Shown here one piece after another: positions 36,351-45,691 of a stretch of 64,000 nucleotides of DNA. Location: assembly GCF_001467945.1 (NCBI RefSeq), contig NZ_LNYQ01000013.1, positions 638,626 through 702,625 on the forward strand, in the 5' to 3' direction. Source of the DNA: Legionella parisiensis (GTDB lineage Bacteria; Pseudomonadota; Gammaproteobacteria; Legionellales; Legionellaceae). Both the position numbers and the translations under genes were made by a program. Position 1 is the first letter of the stretch. Every line of letters begins with the position of its first letter. The notes under the pieces are model-generated. The model ran no database searches, had not been told where the DNA came from, and saw only the letters and a list, made by a program, of their open reading frames with translations.

Positions 36351-36600
36351 CATTTTTTTATTTGTTTTTCTCTGGTTATTGTTTCATAAACATTAGAGTG
36401 AACCTCAAAATAAACCAATTCATGCACATGATATTTTTTAGTAAATCCGTCGACTAAATTTTCCCTATGTTCGCAGATATGTGGGGCAAATTGCTTGTGA
36501 CACCAACATATAGAGTTCCGTATTTTTTGCTGGCCAGAATATAAACATAATATTGCTTTCGCAGGGATGACAGAATATGCAGGGATGATAGAATATGCAC
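36302..36600 (-). pseudogene. Frameshifted GIY-YIG endonuclease-like (UPF0213) gene
   Basis: The N-terminal half reads YYVYILASKKYGTLYVGVTSN in one frame and the C-terminal half ICEHRENLVDGFTKKYHVHE, then YFEVHSNVYETITREKQIKKWK, in another. The join is at NLP, where one base is missing (near 36483-36490). The normal start codon is also gone: the 5' end is made of tandem repeat units of the gtcatccctgc type. It is therefore broken twice. UPF0213 proteins are small GIY-YIG domain proteins of unclear role. Confidence 0.75.
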
Positions 36601-36730
36601 GGCATCGAGACAGAGCTTTTTCCTCGGATACAGACCCCATTTAAATCAGAAAAATTTTTTGAACCTACCTGCTATATTCGTTAAAAATTAGTTAGAATGT
36701 TTAGGAGCTAGTATCAATTAAAGGGAGATA

Positions 36731-37531
36731 ATGACCAGAACCATTCTTAAAAGTCGATTGCTTGCCCGACTTGTTCTAATGATTTTTATTGGGATGGGTT
36801 GTATGGTTCATGCTTATGCATTTTTCCCTGATAGCACACAGCAAATCAATACATCTTCTATTTCTGCTCAGGTGAAACCTAAACAAAATCAGGAAATCAT
36901 AGTATTAATACATGGGTTGATGCGTACTTCCCTCAGTATGTGGCCATTAAAAATTTATCTAAAAAAACAAGGTTATCTCGTTTATTCCTATAGCTATCCT
37001 TCTGCAAAATACAGCATTCAGGAGCATGGGATCTATTTGAATCAGTTTATTAAAAATTTATTAGAGAAAAATCCAGGTGTTAAAATTAATTTTATTACTC
37101 ATAGTCTTGGAGGTATTATTACCCGAGAGGCATTATCCAGTTTTTCGCCCAAACAATTACAAAATATTGGCAGTCTCATTATGTTGGCTCCGCCAAATCA
37201 AGGTTCAAAACTGGCGAAGCTTTCTACTAAAATGTTTCCCATGCTCACTTCTCCAATCAAACCATTAGTTGAATTGAGTTCTGAGCAAACATCGTACGTA
37301 CATCATGTATCGGTACCAAACATTAAAATAGGGATCATCGCAGGACGCTATGATGCGAAAGTACCACCAGAATTTGCTCGTTTAGAAGGACAAAATGAGC
37401 CAATGATTGTTGATTCCAACCATACTTTTATTATGAATAATGCAAAAACCAGGCAGTTAATTATGAGTTTCTTAAAAAAGGGAACCTTTGCACCAGTGGC
37501 AGCAGAGCGTAACTCAAAAAAAAGAGGATGA
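36731..37531 (+). CDS. Alpha/beta hydrolase, lipase-like
   Basis: 266 residues with an N-terminal signal or anchor (RLVLMIFIGMGCMVHAYAFF). The fold is readable from VLIHGLMRTSLSMWPLK (oxyanion HG), the nucleophile elbow FITHSLGGIITREAL, PPNQGSKLAKL, and late aspartate IIAGRYDAKVP with histidine VDSNHTFIMN. This matches small triacylglycerol lipase or PGAP1-like hydrolases. AAGGGAG precedes ATG 36731. The tail is basic (KGTFAPVAAERNSKKRG). Substrate unknown; export to the periplasm or surface is likely. Confidence 0.8.
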   Translation: MTRTILKSRLLARLVLMIFIGMGCMVHAYAFFPDSTQQINTSSISAQVKPKQNQEIIVLIHGLMRTSLSMWPLKIYLKKQGYLVYSYSYPSAKYSIQEHGIYLNQFIKNLLEKNPGVKINFITHSLGGIITREALSSFSPKQLQNIGSLIMLAPPNQGSKLAKLSTKMFPMLTSPIKPLVELSSEQTSYVHHVSVPNIKIGIIAGRYDAKVPPEFARLEGQNEPMIVDSNHTFIMNNAKTRQLIMSFLKKGTFAPVAAERNSKKRG

Positions 37532-37565
37532 AGATTTGCTCTACTATAATATAAAACCCTTGCTG

Positions 37566-37973
37566 TTACCAAATTGCCATCGCCATTTCCAGATCGTCCT
37601 CTTCTCGATCTGAGCCCCAATCATAATCTGTTCCTTCATCATAACCTCGAATCATGGAACTTAACGTACGGATAATGAAAAGAATCGGATGAAGGGCAAT
37701 ACTGACTATACTGAGTGCAGAACCTACTAAATCATCGACGAGATTTAAAGCATGGGTTGGTAAACCAGGCCAAGAAAAGGGATTTAAAAGTAAAAATGGA
37801 GTAATGAATACGCGTAATAAAAAAGCAGTCAAGTCATACAGAGCACGAAGTATATGACAGAAAAAGCTGGTAAGTGCGTCAAGATGAAAACCAAAATTAT
37901 AGTAAGGATAAAACTTAAATTCTGCATAAATTGCAGAAGCTGCTGTACATGTGGCATTAAAAAAGGTACTCAG
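37566..37973 (-). CDS. Small membrane-associated hypothetical protein with non-ATG start
   Basis: An open frame of 135 codons on the minus strand with no ATG or GTG. It begins just after a TAG and its first sensible start is CTG 37973 (or ATT 37976), with AGGAG seven (or four) bases before. Starting at the TTG 37832 would lose 47 residues of good coding sequence (FYPYYNFGFHLDALTSFF then CHILRALYDLTAFLLRV). It has two hydrophobic stretches (ITPFLLLNPFSWPGLP and ALHPILFIIRTLSSMI) and a very acidic tail (DREEDDLEMAMAIW). I do not recognise a family, though the pattern resembles paralogous Legionella membrane-tethered proteins. Confidence 0.5.
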   Translation of the reverse strand: MSTFFNATCTAASAIYAEFKFYPYYNFGFHLDALTSFFCHILRALYDLTAFLLRVFITPFLLLNPFSWPGLPTHALNLVDDLVGSALSIVSIALHPILFIIRTLSSMIRGYDEGTDYDWGSDREEDDLEMAMAIW

Positions 37974-38155
37974 AATGATTCTCCTGAGAAAACAACTGAG
38001 CGCGATCTTATCGCATTTTTTATTATAGTGCTATTGTTTGGTTTCTTAACTCAAAGAAATTTTTGCTCTGTAAAACAAGTGCTTAACGTAAGCAAAAGCT
38101 ATTTTAGGGCGGATAAAATTGATTATTTATTTTAAAATGTAGGGGTTTACTATTT

Positions 38156-38578
38156 TTAGATACCTAAACAAATTGATCCGGTATTTGTTTTCTCAAAAAT
38201 AAGCTCGGAAATTTCTTTACTTAAAAGCTCGCGCACGGCCTGTTTTTTCTCTGGAGTTATTTCAGCGAGTAAATCTTGGTACACACTATGCTGATCGCTA
38301 AAGGAGCATTGGCAAAAACCATTGATTTCCCGAAGTTGTTGACACAAATAGGTAATTGAATCACTGTGTTCGTTGTAAGGTAACATTATTTGAAATTCAT
38401 TTTCAAGCTCCTCAGCTTGAGCATAGGTTGCTAAAAGTAATAAAGTATCAAATACCTCAAGACGGTTCGCTTTTTCGTCTTCATCAGGGGTTTTCTCAAA
38501 GACCTCACGCATAGAATCAATAAACTGTGCTATTTTAGCTTTCTCGCGCGTGATTTTTTCTAGTAAATTAACATCCAT
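38156..38578 (-). CDS. Hypothetical protein downstream of the giant mART/kinase gene
   Basis: 140 residues, soluble and helical (LLEKITREKAKIAQFIDSMREVF, then TITPEKKQAV-type segments), acidic. ATG 38578 is preferred because AGGAAG lies six bases upstream; a GTG at 38629 is possible. It starts 67 bases after the end of the 1406-residue gene on the same strand, or 16 bases if the GTG is used, so the two are probably co-transcribed. It could be a chaperone, antitoxin-like or regulatory partner, but the only evidence is position. Confidence 0.55.
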   Translation of the reverse strand: MDVNLLEKITREKAKIAQFIDSMREVFEKTPDEDEKANRLEVFDTLLLLATYAQAEELENEFQIMLPYNEHSDSITYLCQQLREINGFCQCSFSDQHSVYQDLLAEITPEKKQAVRELLSKEISELIFEKTNTGSICLGI

Positions 38579-38644
38579 TGTATCTTCCTGTTGATTAAAA
38601 AATGATTTATATCGCATTAATTTTCTCACTGTATAGATTATAGA

Positions 38645-41600
38645 CTAAGTATATAATCTGTTACTGCATACTGTTACTTGCCGTTTACTCGATTGGGAGT
38701 CAATGATTTGTTCGACCATTAAATCAATATCTTCATGCAGCAAACATTCTTTCTGAACTGCTTTCAAACTACCGTGCTGTCCATGCAACACAAGCATTTG
38801 CAACAAGGTTTTTTCAGCTGTATTGTCTCGGATTTTACTTTTTACCTGTTCTGGATCGAGAATTTCCATAACTATTTTCCCTGTTTCTTTTCTAACAGTT
38901 AAACAAGGCAAGTTATTTTCACCATTTAAAATGATTTTAAATCCGTGATTCATTACCGTGAATAATGAATCAATCTGAAACTCAGGTCGTTTTAATTTGT
39001 CTAAAAAGAGATGTTGATCACTTTTAGCTTGTACATTCACGCGTGCTTTATTGAAAAAAGAAGCTAAGTACATCAAGGAACCTTTATCATGATGAATTGT
39101 TAATGTCTTTTCTCCATGTGTATCTGCAGTAGCAATCAATGGAGGGGTTGCACCACGGGGTATGTTCGTATTATAAAATGCAATGGTTGTATTAGGGGCA
39201 CAAGAAATTAATAGGTTGATGCTCGCTGTCTTGTGCATATGAAGTAGACTGGTGGTGTTCACATAGCGCCCTTTATCAGCTGAACCACTTTCCTCTTGTT
39301 TTGCTCTATCATAAGAGCGTTTAACGGCCAAAGACATATCATCCAAACAAGCACAGACCACAACAGAATTATTATTTTTTTCTACTAAAGCTTTTTGCGA
39401 CGGTTTATAAGTCACACCGTCTATAATTACATTCGGTCTTTTGTCTTGTTGGGCTAAAATACGTTCTTCAACAAGCTCACTGATCAAATAAGCACTATCT
39501 TGTGTACGGATAAAGACTTGATCGGTTTCTTGTTTTTCAAACTCTTCTGTAAATGGCAAAAATATGCCTCGATAATCATCTGTGGCCAATGAGACATAAT
39601 CCTTTCTTTGTTCTCTCTTGATATATTGGTTGGAAATAGTACTTTTACCACTGGCTGCTGGACCTAAAAAGACTAAATGACGATTATCGGCAAAGGGATA
39701 AACAGTTTTCTTTTCTAGATTATATTGTTGAGTAAAATAGTCCAAATTGTTATCCAAAAATTCGGACATCATTTTGTTTACCAATTGCTTTTGTATTTTA
39801 TTTTTTGCCATGGTTAAACATGATGCGAATTTCAATTGATATTCGTGGCTGTCTTCGTGTAAGGAAGGATATATTTTTTCCATCTTTTCATGAGCATTTT
39901 TAACACAACGCTGATGCAGTTCCTCTTTTTCCAGTAAAACGTAGATTTGCGACCAATTCGAGGTGAGTTGTGGAAAATGAGTGCTTGACTTCAAGATTTC
40001 ATGAAACAATTTTTGAGCCAGCGCGTTCACCTCTTCAGTATCAACTTGATAATCTGTAATTAATCGTGCAGAGAGATGAAGCATCAATGCTGTTTGTAAT
40101 CTGGGTACCAGGACATCAGTTAACCACTCTTCATGAGCGATATTGGCATGCTCTAGTTGTTCCTGAATGTCACCCTCCATAAAAGTAGGCTGCAATATAC
40201 GATTATATGTTTCCTGTAATTTTCTTTCCTGAAGACTCCATCGATTAAAACCTTTGAGTGTTATAACATGTCTCATATTGAAGTGTTCAACAGCAGTTTG
40301 CCTTACCCTACGTAATCTTCCAGGAACTAATTTAAATGAACCCTCAGGTGGCGTCAGTTCTTCTCCATGTGGTATAACGGCCTCTACTTCAGAACGCAAT
40401 GTTTCTAGTGAAAGTGTTTTATGACCTTCACGAGTACCTCGCGTGATTCTGATGCTATCCAATTTTTTTCCATAGGGTTTCGCTTCTTTAACTAATGAAG
40501 TCGATTCTGTTTTATGAGAGTGAAGAATATCCAGCAATGGTTTTTCCTTAGAAAGATGAATTGCCCTATGTTCTTGTCCTGGAGGAGTTGGTAGCTTCAC
40601 GTGGGCGGTAGATGCCCTGGGTGCACCATTTTTTTTATTGTAAAATTCAATTCCAGCATGAATGACTTTTTTGGAGAACTCACTTATACCTTGAATTTCT
40701 CCATCTAAATTTCCGGGAATAACATCAAGTATTTCATTATCTCGGCTATAGAGAATTGTCATGACATAGTCATCGGGATTAACATGCGTATAAGCAATTT
40801 CACCTAAATTCGACTTTCCTACAATTTCTGCAAAAGGCTGAGAGTGAAATGATTCTTTACCACGAACAATATAGAGTATCCTTACATCTTTCATACCACC
40901 GAATTTGATGGCTACGTCAAATTTATCTGTAACAGAGCGTGTTCCACCAATCCCTGTGGTTGCCAAGGTGGCGGCTGTTCCGGAGCGAATTTCATGTTTT
41001 TTAACATTATTCTCTTGTCCAGCCAATAAATGACCGTCAGCAGAGTATTCGCCAGTGCGGGTCATTTTCTTGGCGAAAAATACAGTTTCCTCTAAGGAGT
41101 CAGTTAGGTGGCCTCCTCTAAAAACAACAGGTGCTTGGGTCATATTTAAGTGATCATTTTGATAACTTTGTACTGTATGATAATGATGCACATCATTTTT
41201 AAGATATATTGTAAGTTTTCTTTTAAGCTGCTCTCTAAAAACAAGGGGGGAAGGTAAAACCAGGCCTGATTCATCTGTTAAAAAAGATTGCCCATTTTTG
41301 TCTTTTATATCACGAGCAGTCACAAAATTCCTATCGCTTACTAATCCATTAACCAAACTCACCAAATCCAATTTCCAAATTTTATCTGCATCCTGACGGT
41401 CTGTGACATATTGAATTACCTTATCATTGGATGTAAGAAATAGAATTTTTTTGATAAAATTTTCAAAATTACCTGCTGTTGAAGGAAACTCATCCCCAGG
41501 TTTTAAAAGTGGAGTGCTGCTGTAAAATTTTTTCATTTCCTTTAAATGAATGATCAACTGAGTTATTTTCTCATCCAGTTCCGCATCTTTTGCGTTTGGG

Positions 41601-42865
41601 TTGTCATCAATGCTAGCGATTAGTGCAGTTATTTCCTTCATTAATTCACCAACTGCATCGATCTCTTTTTTGCATTCTTCATTGATTTCTGCAGGTTCTT
41701 TTATTTGTTTTATCCAATTATCCAGCGCTTGGTTATAACGCTGACATGCTCCGGCAGCCAAGAGATTCTTTAAGCGATCTAAATTTCCCTGATTTAGCCA
41801 CTGATAAAGATTAAATTTATATCCCTCATCCTTGACCAGGTCGACCGCCGGCAAATGAGATAAAAATAAGCTTGTACCAACATCACTCTCCAAAAAAGTG
41901 ATTCCTTTATCTCTTAATGTTTCAGTATTATTCCGTGCAATATTTCCGGTATGACCTCTTTGAGATGTGATTTTCAAAAGCTCAGGCAAATGACTTCTTA
42001 ATTCTTCTTCCGTAGTTTTTTCATCTACAATAAAATTGCACTCACTGAAATTAATTGTTGCGGTAATTTCATCGCCATTTGGGCCAACGACCGTATATTG
42101 TAATCTGCCATCAAGCAATGTGATATATAAGGTATTAGTTGGGAGTGGTCTTGATTCGGGTGGTTGTAAGCTTAAATCATAGCTAATTTCCTGAAAAAAT
42201 TTTAATAGAGACTGACTGTCAATTTCTTTGGGCGCCTCTACATGGCTGCTTTGTATTCTTCCTTTATTAAACTCAGAAACAAGATAATGGGTAAATGATC
42301 GGAGAAACGATTCATATAATGGTTCATTGGCCATAAAAGCAATAAACTGATAATAATCATCTTCTTCTGTTATCTTGCCGAAATTAGGTATGCTCTTAGT
42401 TAGTTTTTTCTGCACATACAAAAATTGAGTGAATACTTCCTCAAATTGTTCCAGTGAAATAATCCCCACCGACGCTAAATTTTCCAGAGTCAGCTCGGTA
42501 AATTTTTTAGCGGTAATATGTAATGCCAGTTTTTGTACAAACAAAGCATAACGTGGATTGCTCTGCAATTTTTCTATTGCTTTTTTTAAGCGTTCCTTAT
42601 GGAACTCCTCGTATCCTATGTTGAGAATCACTTCATCTTGAATATTAATTTTTTGTTTTTTAGCATCTTGAAGAATAACAAGAGCAATTTCTGGAGCAAT
42701 ATTATCCCATTGGTAAATTACACCATCTGTGGTTTTTTCCTGTGAATAACTAGTAGCTGATAAGCCAATGGCACCACGCAAAGTACGATAATACTCATAT
42801 CGTGACAGATCTGTATCGGTCAGTGTGTCGAAATTTATTCGTTGCTTCGAGTATAATCCTGGCAT
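38645..42865 (-). CDS. 1406-residue protein with ADP-ribosyltransferase-like and zeta-toxin-like kinase domains, probable effector
   Basis: Very large soluble protein with no signal peptide. Residues about 575-715 look like a mono-ADP-ribosyltransferase: VVFRGGHL (R583), GGTRSVTDKFDVAIKF (S644, the usual STS position) and glutamate-rich FAEIVGKSNLGEIAY (E680, E689 as catalytic candidates). Residues about 1063-1215 look like a zeta-toxin P-loop kinase: FLGPAASGKST (Walker A, 1068-1076), SLATDDYRG, NVIIDGVT (Walker B) and GRYVNTTSLLHMHK (1199-1212). The N-terminal 500 residues and the last 190 are unassigned. It is followed by a small helical gene. The combination suggests a Dot/Icm-type toxin, but no promoter box of the PmrA type was found. 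Ribosome site is weak. Confidence 0.7.
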   Translation of the reverse strand: MPGLYSKQRINFDTLTDTDLSRYEYYRTLRGAIGLSATSYSQEKTTDGVIYQWDNIAPEIALVILQDAKKQKINIQDEVILNIGYEEFHKERLKKAIEKLQSNPRYALFVQKLALHITAKKFTELTLENLASVGIISLEQFEEVFTQFLYVQKKLTKSIPNFGKITEEDDYYQFIAFMANEPLYESFLRSFTHYLVSEFNKGRIQSSHVEAPKEIDSQSLLKFFQEISYDLSLQPPESRPLPTNTLYITLLDGRLQYTVVGPNGDEITATINFSECNFIVDEKTTEEELRSHLPELLKITSQRGHTGNIARNNTETLRDKGITFLESDVGTSLFLSHLPAVDLVKDEGYKFNLYQWLNQGNLDRLKNLLAAGACQRYNQALDNWIKQIKEPAEINEECKKEIDAVGELMKEITALIASIDDNPNAKDAELDEKITQLIIHLKEMKKFYSSTPLLKPGDEFPSTAGNFENFIKKILFLTSNDKVIQYVTDRQDADKIWKLDLVSLVNGLVSDRNFVTARDIKDKNGQSFLTDESGLVLPSPLVFREQLKRKLTIYLKNDVHHYHTVQSYQNDHLNMTQAPVVFRGGHLTDSLEETVFFAKKMTRTGEYSADGHLLAGQENNVKKHEIRSGTAATLATTGIGGTRSVTDKFDVAIKFGGMKDVRILYIVRGKESFHSQPFAEIVGKSNLGEIAYTHVNPDDYVMTILYSRDNEILDVIPGNLDGEIQGISEFSKKVIHAGIEFYNKKNGAPRASTAHVKLPTPPGQEHRAIHLSKEKPLLDILHSHKTESTSLVKEAKPYGKKLDSIRITRGTREGHKTLSLETLRSEVEAVIPHGEELTPPEGSFKLVPGRLRRVRQTAVEHFNMRHVITLKGFNRWSLQERKLQETYNRILQPTFMEGDIQEQLEHANIAHEEWLTDVLVPRLQTALMLHLSARLITDYQVDTEEVNALAQKLFHEILKSSTHFPQLTSNWSQIYVLLEKEELHQRCVKNAHEKMEKIYPSLHEDSHEYQLKFASCLTMAKNKIQKQLVNKMMSEFLDNNLDYFTQQYNLEKKTVYPFADNRHLVFLGPAASGKSTISNQYIKREQRKDYVSLATDDYRGIFLPFTEEFEKQETDQVFIRTQDSAYLISELVEERILAQQDKRPNVIIDGVTYKPSQKALVEKNNNSVVVCACLDDMSLAVKRSYDRAKQEESGSADKGRYVNTTSLLHMHKTASINLLISCAPNTTIAFYNTNIPRGATPPLIATADTHGEKTLTIHHDKGSLMYLASFFNKARVNVQAKSDQHLFLDKLKRPEFQIDSLFTVMNHGFKIILNGENNLPCLTVRKETGKIVMEILDPEQVKSKIRDNTAEKTLLQMLVLHGQHGSLKAVQKECLLHEDIDLMVEQIIDSQSSKRQVTVCSNRLYT

Positions 42866-43094
42866 ATTCGTATCAGTATGTATAATTAATAAGCTAGTAA
42901 TTTTATAGCACAGGATTATTAAGGATTAATGAAGTGATTATTAAAATTTTTTTGAGGAGTAATAATCTAAATTATATAAAAGCAAAAAATTATTTATCGA
43001 ATCAATGACACGGGAACATTTCCGTATGCATAACCATTGTATCAATCGTTCAAAGGAGTAATACTAAATTATTATGAGTTTATTTTTTCCATCA

Positions 43095-43526
43095 CTAATA
43101 TCTAATCAGCAATACCGGAGTTTTGGATATGCGTATGACTTCCTCCGCAACACTACCAGTAAGTAGGTGATGGATTCTTCGACGGCCGTGAGTACCTATA
43201 ACAATTAAATCAGCAGACAATCCGGTTGCTTCATCAACAAGTTTTTCGGCAATTTGTGCTTTAGAAGGGGTGAGCTCGGTGAGTTTCATTTCAAATTCTA
43301 CTTTCGAACGACTGAGTATTTTTTTCATTGAGTCTAAAACTTCCTGCCCTTTTTTTCTGGTGAGCTCAACAAATGACTCTCGATCGACATCGCCTTCATA
43401 CAGTGTGTCAATTATATGAATCACACATATTTTAGAGTTTTGGTTTTTTGCGACTTTTATTGCTTCTTTCAATGCTGAAATGGATGCTTTAGTATCATCC
43501 ACTGCTACCATAATTTTTTTGTACAT
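43095..43526 (-). CDS. Universal stress protein (UspA family)
   Basis: 143 residues starting MYKKIMVAVDDTKAS, with the nucleotide-binding motif GTHGRRRIHHLLTGSVAEEVIRISKTPVLLIR (G-x2-G-x9-GS/T type) at the end. The family binds ATP and helps stress survival. ATG 43526 is chosen because AAGGAAG precedes it and an extra 28 residues upstream would not align with the family. Monocistronic. Confidence 0.9.
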   Translation of the reverse strand: MYKKIMVAVDDTKASISALKEAIKVAKNQNSKICVIHIIDTLYEGDVDRESFVELTRKKGQEVLDSMKKILSRSKVEFEMKLTELTPSKAQIAEKLVDEATGLSADLIVIGTHGRRRIHHLLTGSVAEEVIRISKTPVLLIRY

Positions 43527-43728
43527 AGATGGGACTTCCTTGCCAGTAAATTGTTTATTTAATAATACATTAGCTTTGCTTGCAATAATTGATATTATAT
43601 ATCTTTGCACTTATTGTGTTTATTGCTGTGAATAGGGATTATGTTGTAATTATGGGTGGAGATTGGTAGATTAAAATTAAGTATATAAACAACAAGATTT
43701 TTGGCTAAAATGATTGATAGGAAGAATG

Positions 43729-44487
43729 ATGTTTTTTAATCAAAAAGAAATTTACTACACTTTATTGTTGCTGGGATTATATTCGTCAACAGCAAGTTCG
43801 GCTGGTCACGTTCAAACACATCCTCCTGCACATAGAAGTGGCTACGCATTGATTCAGGGGGGCGGTTACTGGTTGCATCAAGGCCAGGCACAGCACATTG
43901 ATATTAACGGATTGATTGGTGATGAATTTACCGTAAAGAATCATAATGACGAAAATTATTTAGTTGGTCTTGCTTATTTTGTAGATGGTCACCATACTAA
44001 ATTATTTGATATGTCCTATGGACTAAATGCATATTATCTAGCTAAAACCTCTGTGAATGGTTATGTCATTCAAGAGAATTTATTCCAAAACTTATCATAC
44101 CATTATGATGTGGAGCATTTCCCTATTTATGTAATGGCTCGCGCTGCACTTAATACAAAAAATCCGGACTATGGACTAATTATTGATGTAGGGACTGGTC
44201 CTAATCTTATCAATGCTCATAATTTTAAAGAGGATTCACTGGACGGCCAGACACTCCCTGACAATATCTTCTCTAGAGATCTCACGGCCCAATTTAGTGC
44301 AACCGCAGGTGTTCATGTAAAATTGAATCGCGTTATTCGTGGTGGCGTGCCTTTGGAATGCGGTTATCGCTTTTTCTATTTAGGAAAAGGCCATTTCAAT
44401 TCCCGCACTGATCAAGTAACAGAGCCATTGAGCACAGGTAATACCTATGCGAATGCATTAATCTGTGGTTTGGAATTCGAAACTTGA
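43729..44487 (+). CDS. Probable outer membrane protein
   Basis: About 252 residues with a signal peptide (KEIYYTLLLLGLYSSTASSA-G). Repeated beta-strand-like segments follow: HPPAHRSGYALIQGGGYW, DENYLVGLAYFV, MSYGLNAYYLAKT, FSATAGVHVKLNR and NALICGLEFET, the last resembling a barrel C-terminus. It looks like a Legionella outer membrane beta-barrel of unknown role. ATG 43729 is chosen because AGGAAG at 43719-43724 is too close to 43726. Confidence 0.65.
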   Translation: MFFNQKEIYYTLLLLGLYSSTASSAGHVQTHPPAHRSGYALIQGGGYWLHQGQAQHIDINGLIGDEFTVKNHNDENYLVGLAYFVDGHHTKLFDMSYGLNAYYLAKTSVNGYVIQENLFQNLSYHYDVEHFPIYVMARAALNTKNPDYGLIIDVGTGPNLINAHNFKEDSLDGQTLPDNIFSRDLTAQFSATAGVHVKLNRVIRGGVPLECGYRFFYLGKGHFNSRTDQVTEPLSTGNTYANALICGLEFET

Positions 44488-44495
44488 TTAGGGGC

Positions 44496-44600
44496 TGTTT
44501 ACTTTTCTATTCTTGGCCAAAGGTACTGTGTTCGCCCCTGTGCTTGTGCACTACGCTTCAGTACTCGGAAACAGGGTGGTTTTGACTCCAGCCAGCGCGG
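44496..44600. repeat. TGTTTAC repeat, copy 2
   Basis: Begins tgtttacttttctattcttggccaaa, matching the minus strand of the repeat at 13301-13417. The rest diverges. It lies in the spacer between the outer membrane protein gene and the convergent sixA-like gene. Confidence 0.5.
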
Positions 44601-44645
44601 CAAAGAGTATCTCATCCCATCCTGCTCAAAATATTCAGCAAAAGT

Positions 44646-45095
44646 TTAAGGGCGTCTAATCCAATTGATTAGCCATTTTCCTTCATCAGTTCGCTCAAGA
44701 CAGGCGATAGTTCCTGGAACAAAGGCAACAATGGAACTGTCTTCATTGAGTAAAGCGAGTTTACCAATGAGTTTACCTATAAAAGGCATGTGCCCTACGA
44801 GCATGATGTCTTGTTTTTGCTGATTTATTTCATCTGCGATCGGGTCCACGGGATCCAGAGGCTCCAATCCTTGATGGTATTCAATTTTGTTTGAGGATAA
44901 ACTCGATGCTAATATTCTCGCAGTTTGTTCGGCTCTGTGTTTACTACTGTGGAGTATACGATTAATTTCTATTTTTTTTTCAGCAAGAAAATGACCTAAA
45001 TTGTCAACATCAGTTGTTCCTTTTTTACTAAGAGATTGTTGGGGGTCGGTTTCTTTTCCTAAGTTTTCCCCATGCTGAACGAGATAAATTTTCAC
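44646..45095 (-). CDS. SixA-like phosphohistidine phosphatase
   Basis: 149 residues of the histidine phosphatase superfamily. The phosphate-binding start is YLVQHGENLG (QHG in place of the usual RHG, Arg replaced by Gln), then a conserved arginine in HSSKHRAEQTARIL and the second histidine in VGHMPFIGKL. SixA removes phosphate from HPr/NPr-type or HPt histidines. The GTG start at 45095 has AGGAG upstream. The change R to Q in the first motif is unusual and may reduce catalysis. Confidence 0.82.
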   Translation of the reverse strand: MKIYLVQHGENLGKETDPQQSLSKKGTTDVDNLGHFLAEKKIEINRILHSSKHRAEQTARILASSLSSNKIEYHQGLEPLDPVDPIADEINQQKQDIMLVGHMPFIGKLIGKLALLNEDSSIVAFVPGTIACLERTDEGKWLINWIRRP

Positions 45096-45305
45096 GGCAG
45101 CTCCTTGCTAAGTATGGTCCAATGCGATCATGCCTAGTGGCATTCGCAAATGAATAATCAGTTCTTTGCGAAAGTTGCATGAATTTTGAGGGTTCAATTG
45201 CTATGATTTAAGTGCATTTCATTATAGATGATCTGAATATTTATAGTAAGCTAAAAGAATAAAAGTAATGAATTGGGTTAGGAGTTACGAAGATTTGCAG
45301 GGATT

Positions 45306-45521
45306 TTATTTGTCGATTATGGTTTGTTTATAACATCGGTATATGATTTTTCCTGTAGCAATCTCAATAATTTCTCCTGAAGCTCCAGAATGTTCTGAAT
45401 CACATTTATCGATCAAATGTATTTTCAATGCATCGACATTTTTTCCGGTTATTTTGGAAATAACGATTTCCTCTATTTTAACTATGGCTTCATAGGGATC
45501 CTTCTCTATAGGTGAGTTCAT
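45306..45521 (-). CDS. Small hypothetical protein
   Basis: 71 residues, soluble, with acidic and hydrophobic segments (AIVKIEEIVISKITGKN, EIIEIATGKIIYRCYK). GGAGG and AGGA precede ATG 45521. No family recognised. It stands between sixA and the chitinase gene. Confidence 0.5.
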   Translation of the reverse strand: MNSPIEKDPYEAIVKIEEIVISKITGKNVDALKIHLIDKCDSEHSGASGEIIEIATGKIIYRCYKQTIIDK

Positions 45522-45602
45522 ATCCTATACCTCCAATTTCTGCTTCTATATACAGTATAGTGCAAACTGATTAATTAACTGGCTAAAATAGGTACAAAAT
45601 TG

Positions 45603-45679
45603 ACGTTGTAACGCAGGTGCAGCGCAGCGAAACCCCGCTTGAGATAATATGCTCAATATTTCGGGATCTACTGCGCCAG
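45603..45679. repeat. Degraded dispersed repeat, copy 5
   Basis: Contains gcaggtgcagcgcagcgaaaccccgc and a mirrored gcgccagtg-type end, a worn version of the GTAGCC...GGCTAC element. It sits just 3' of the second chitinase gene. Confidence 0.4.
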
Positions 45680-45691
45680 TGTTAGAGAATA

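Noticed and set aside
42866..42960. PmrA box before the mART/kinase gene
   Set aside because: TTAA repeats occur there but with the wrong spacing (period 7 and not 11).
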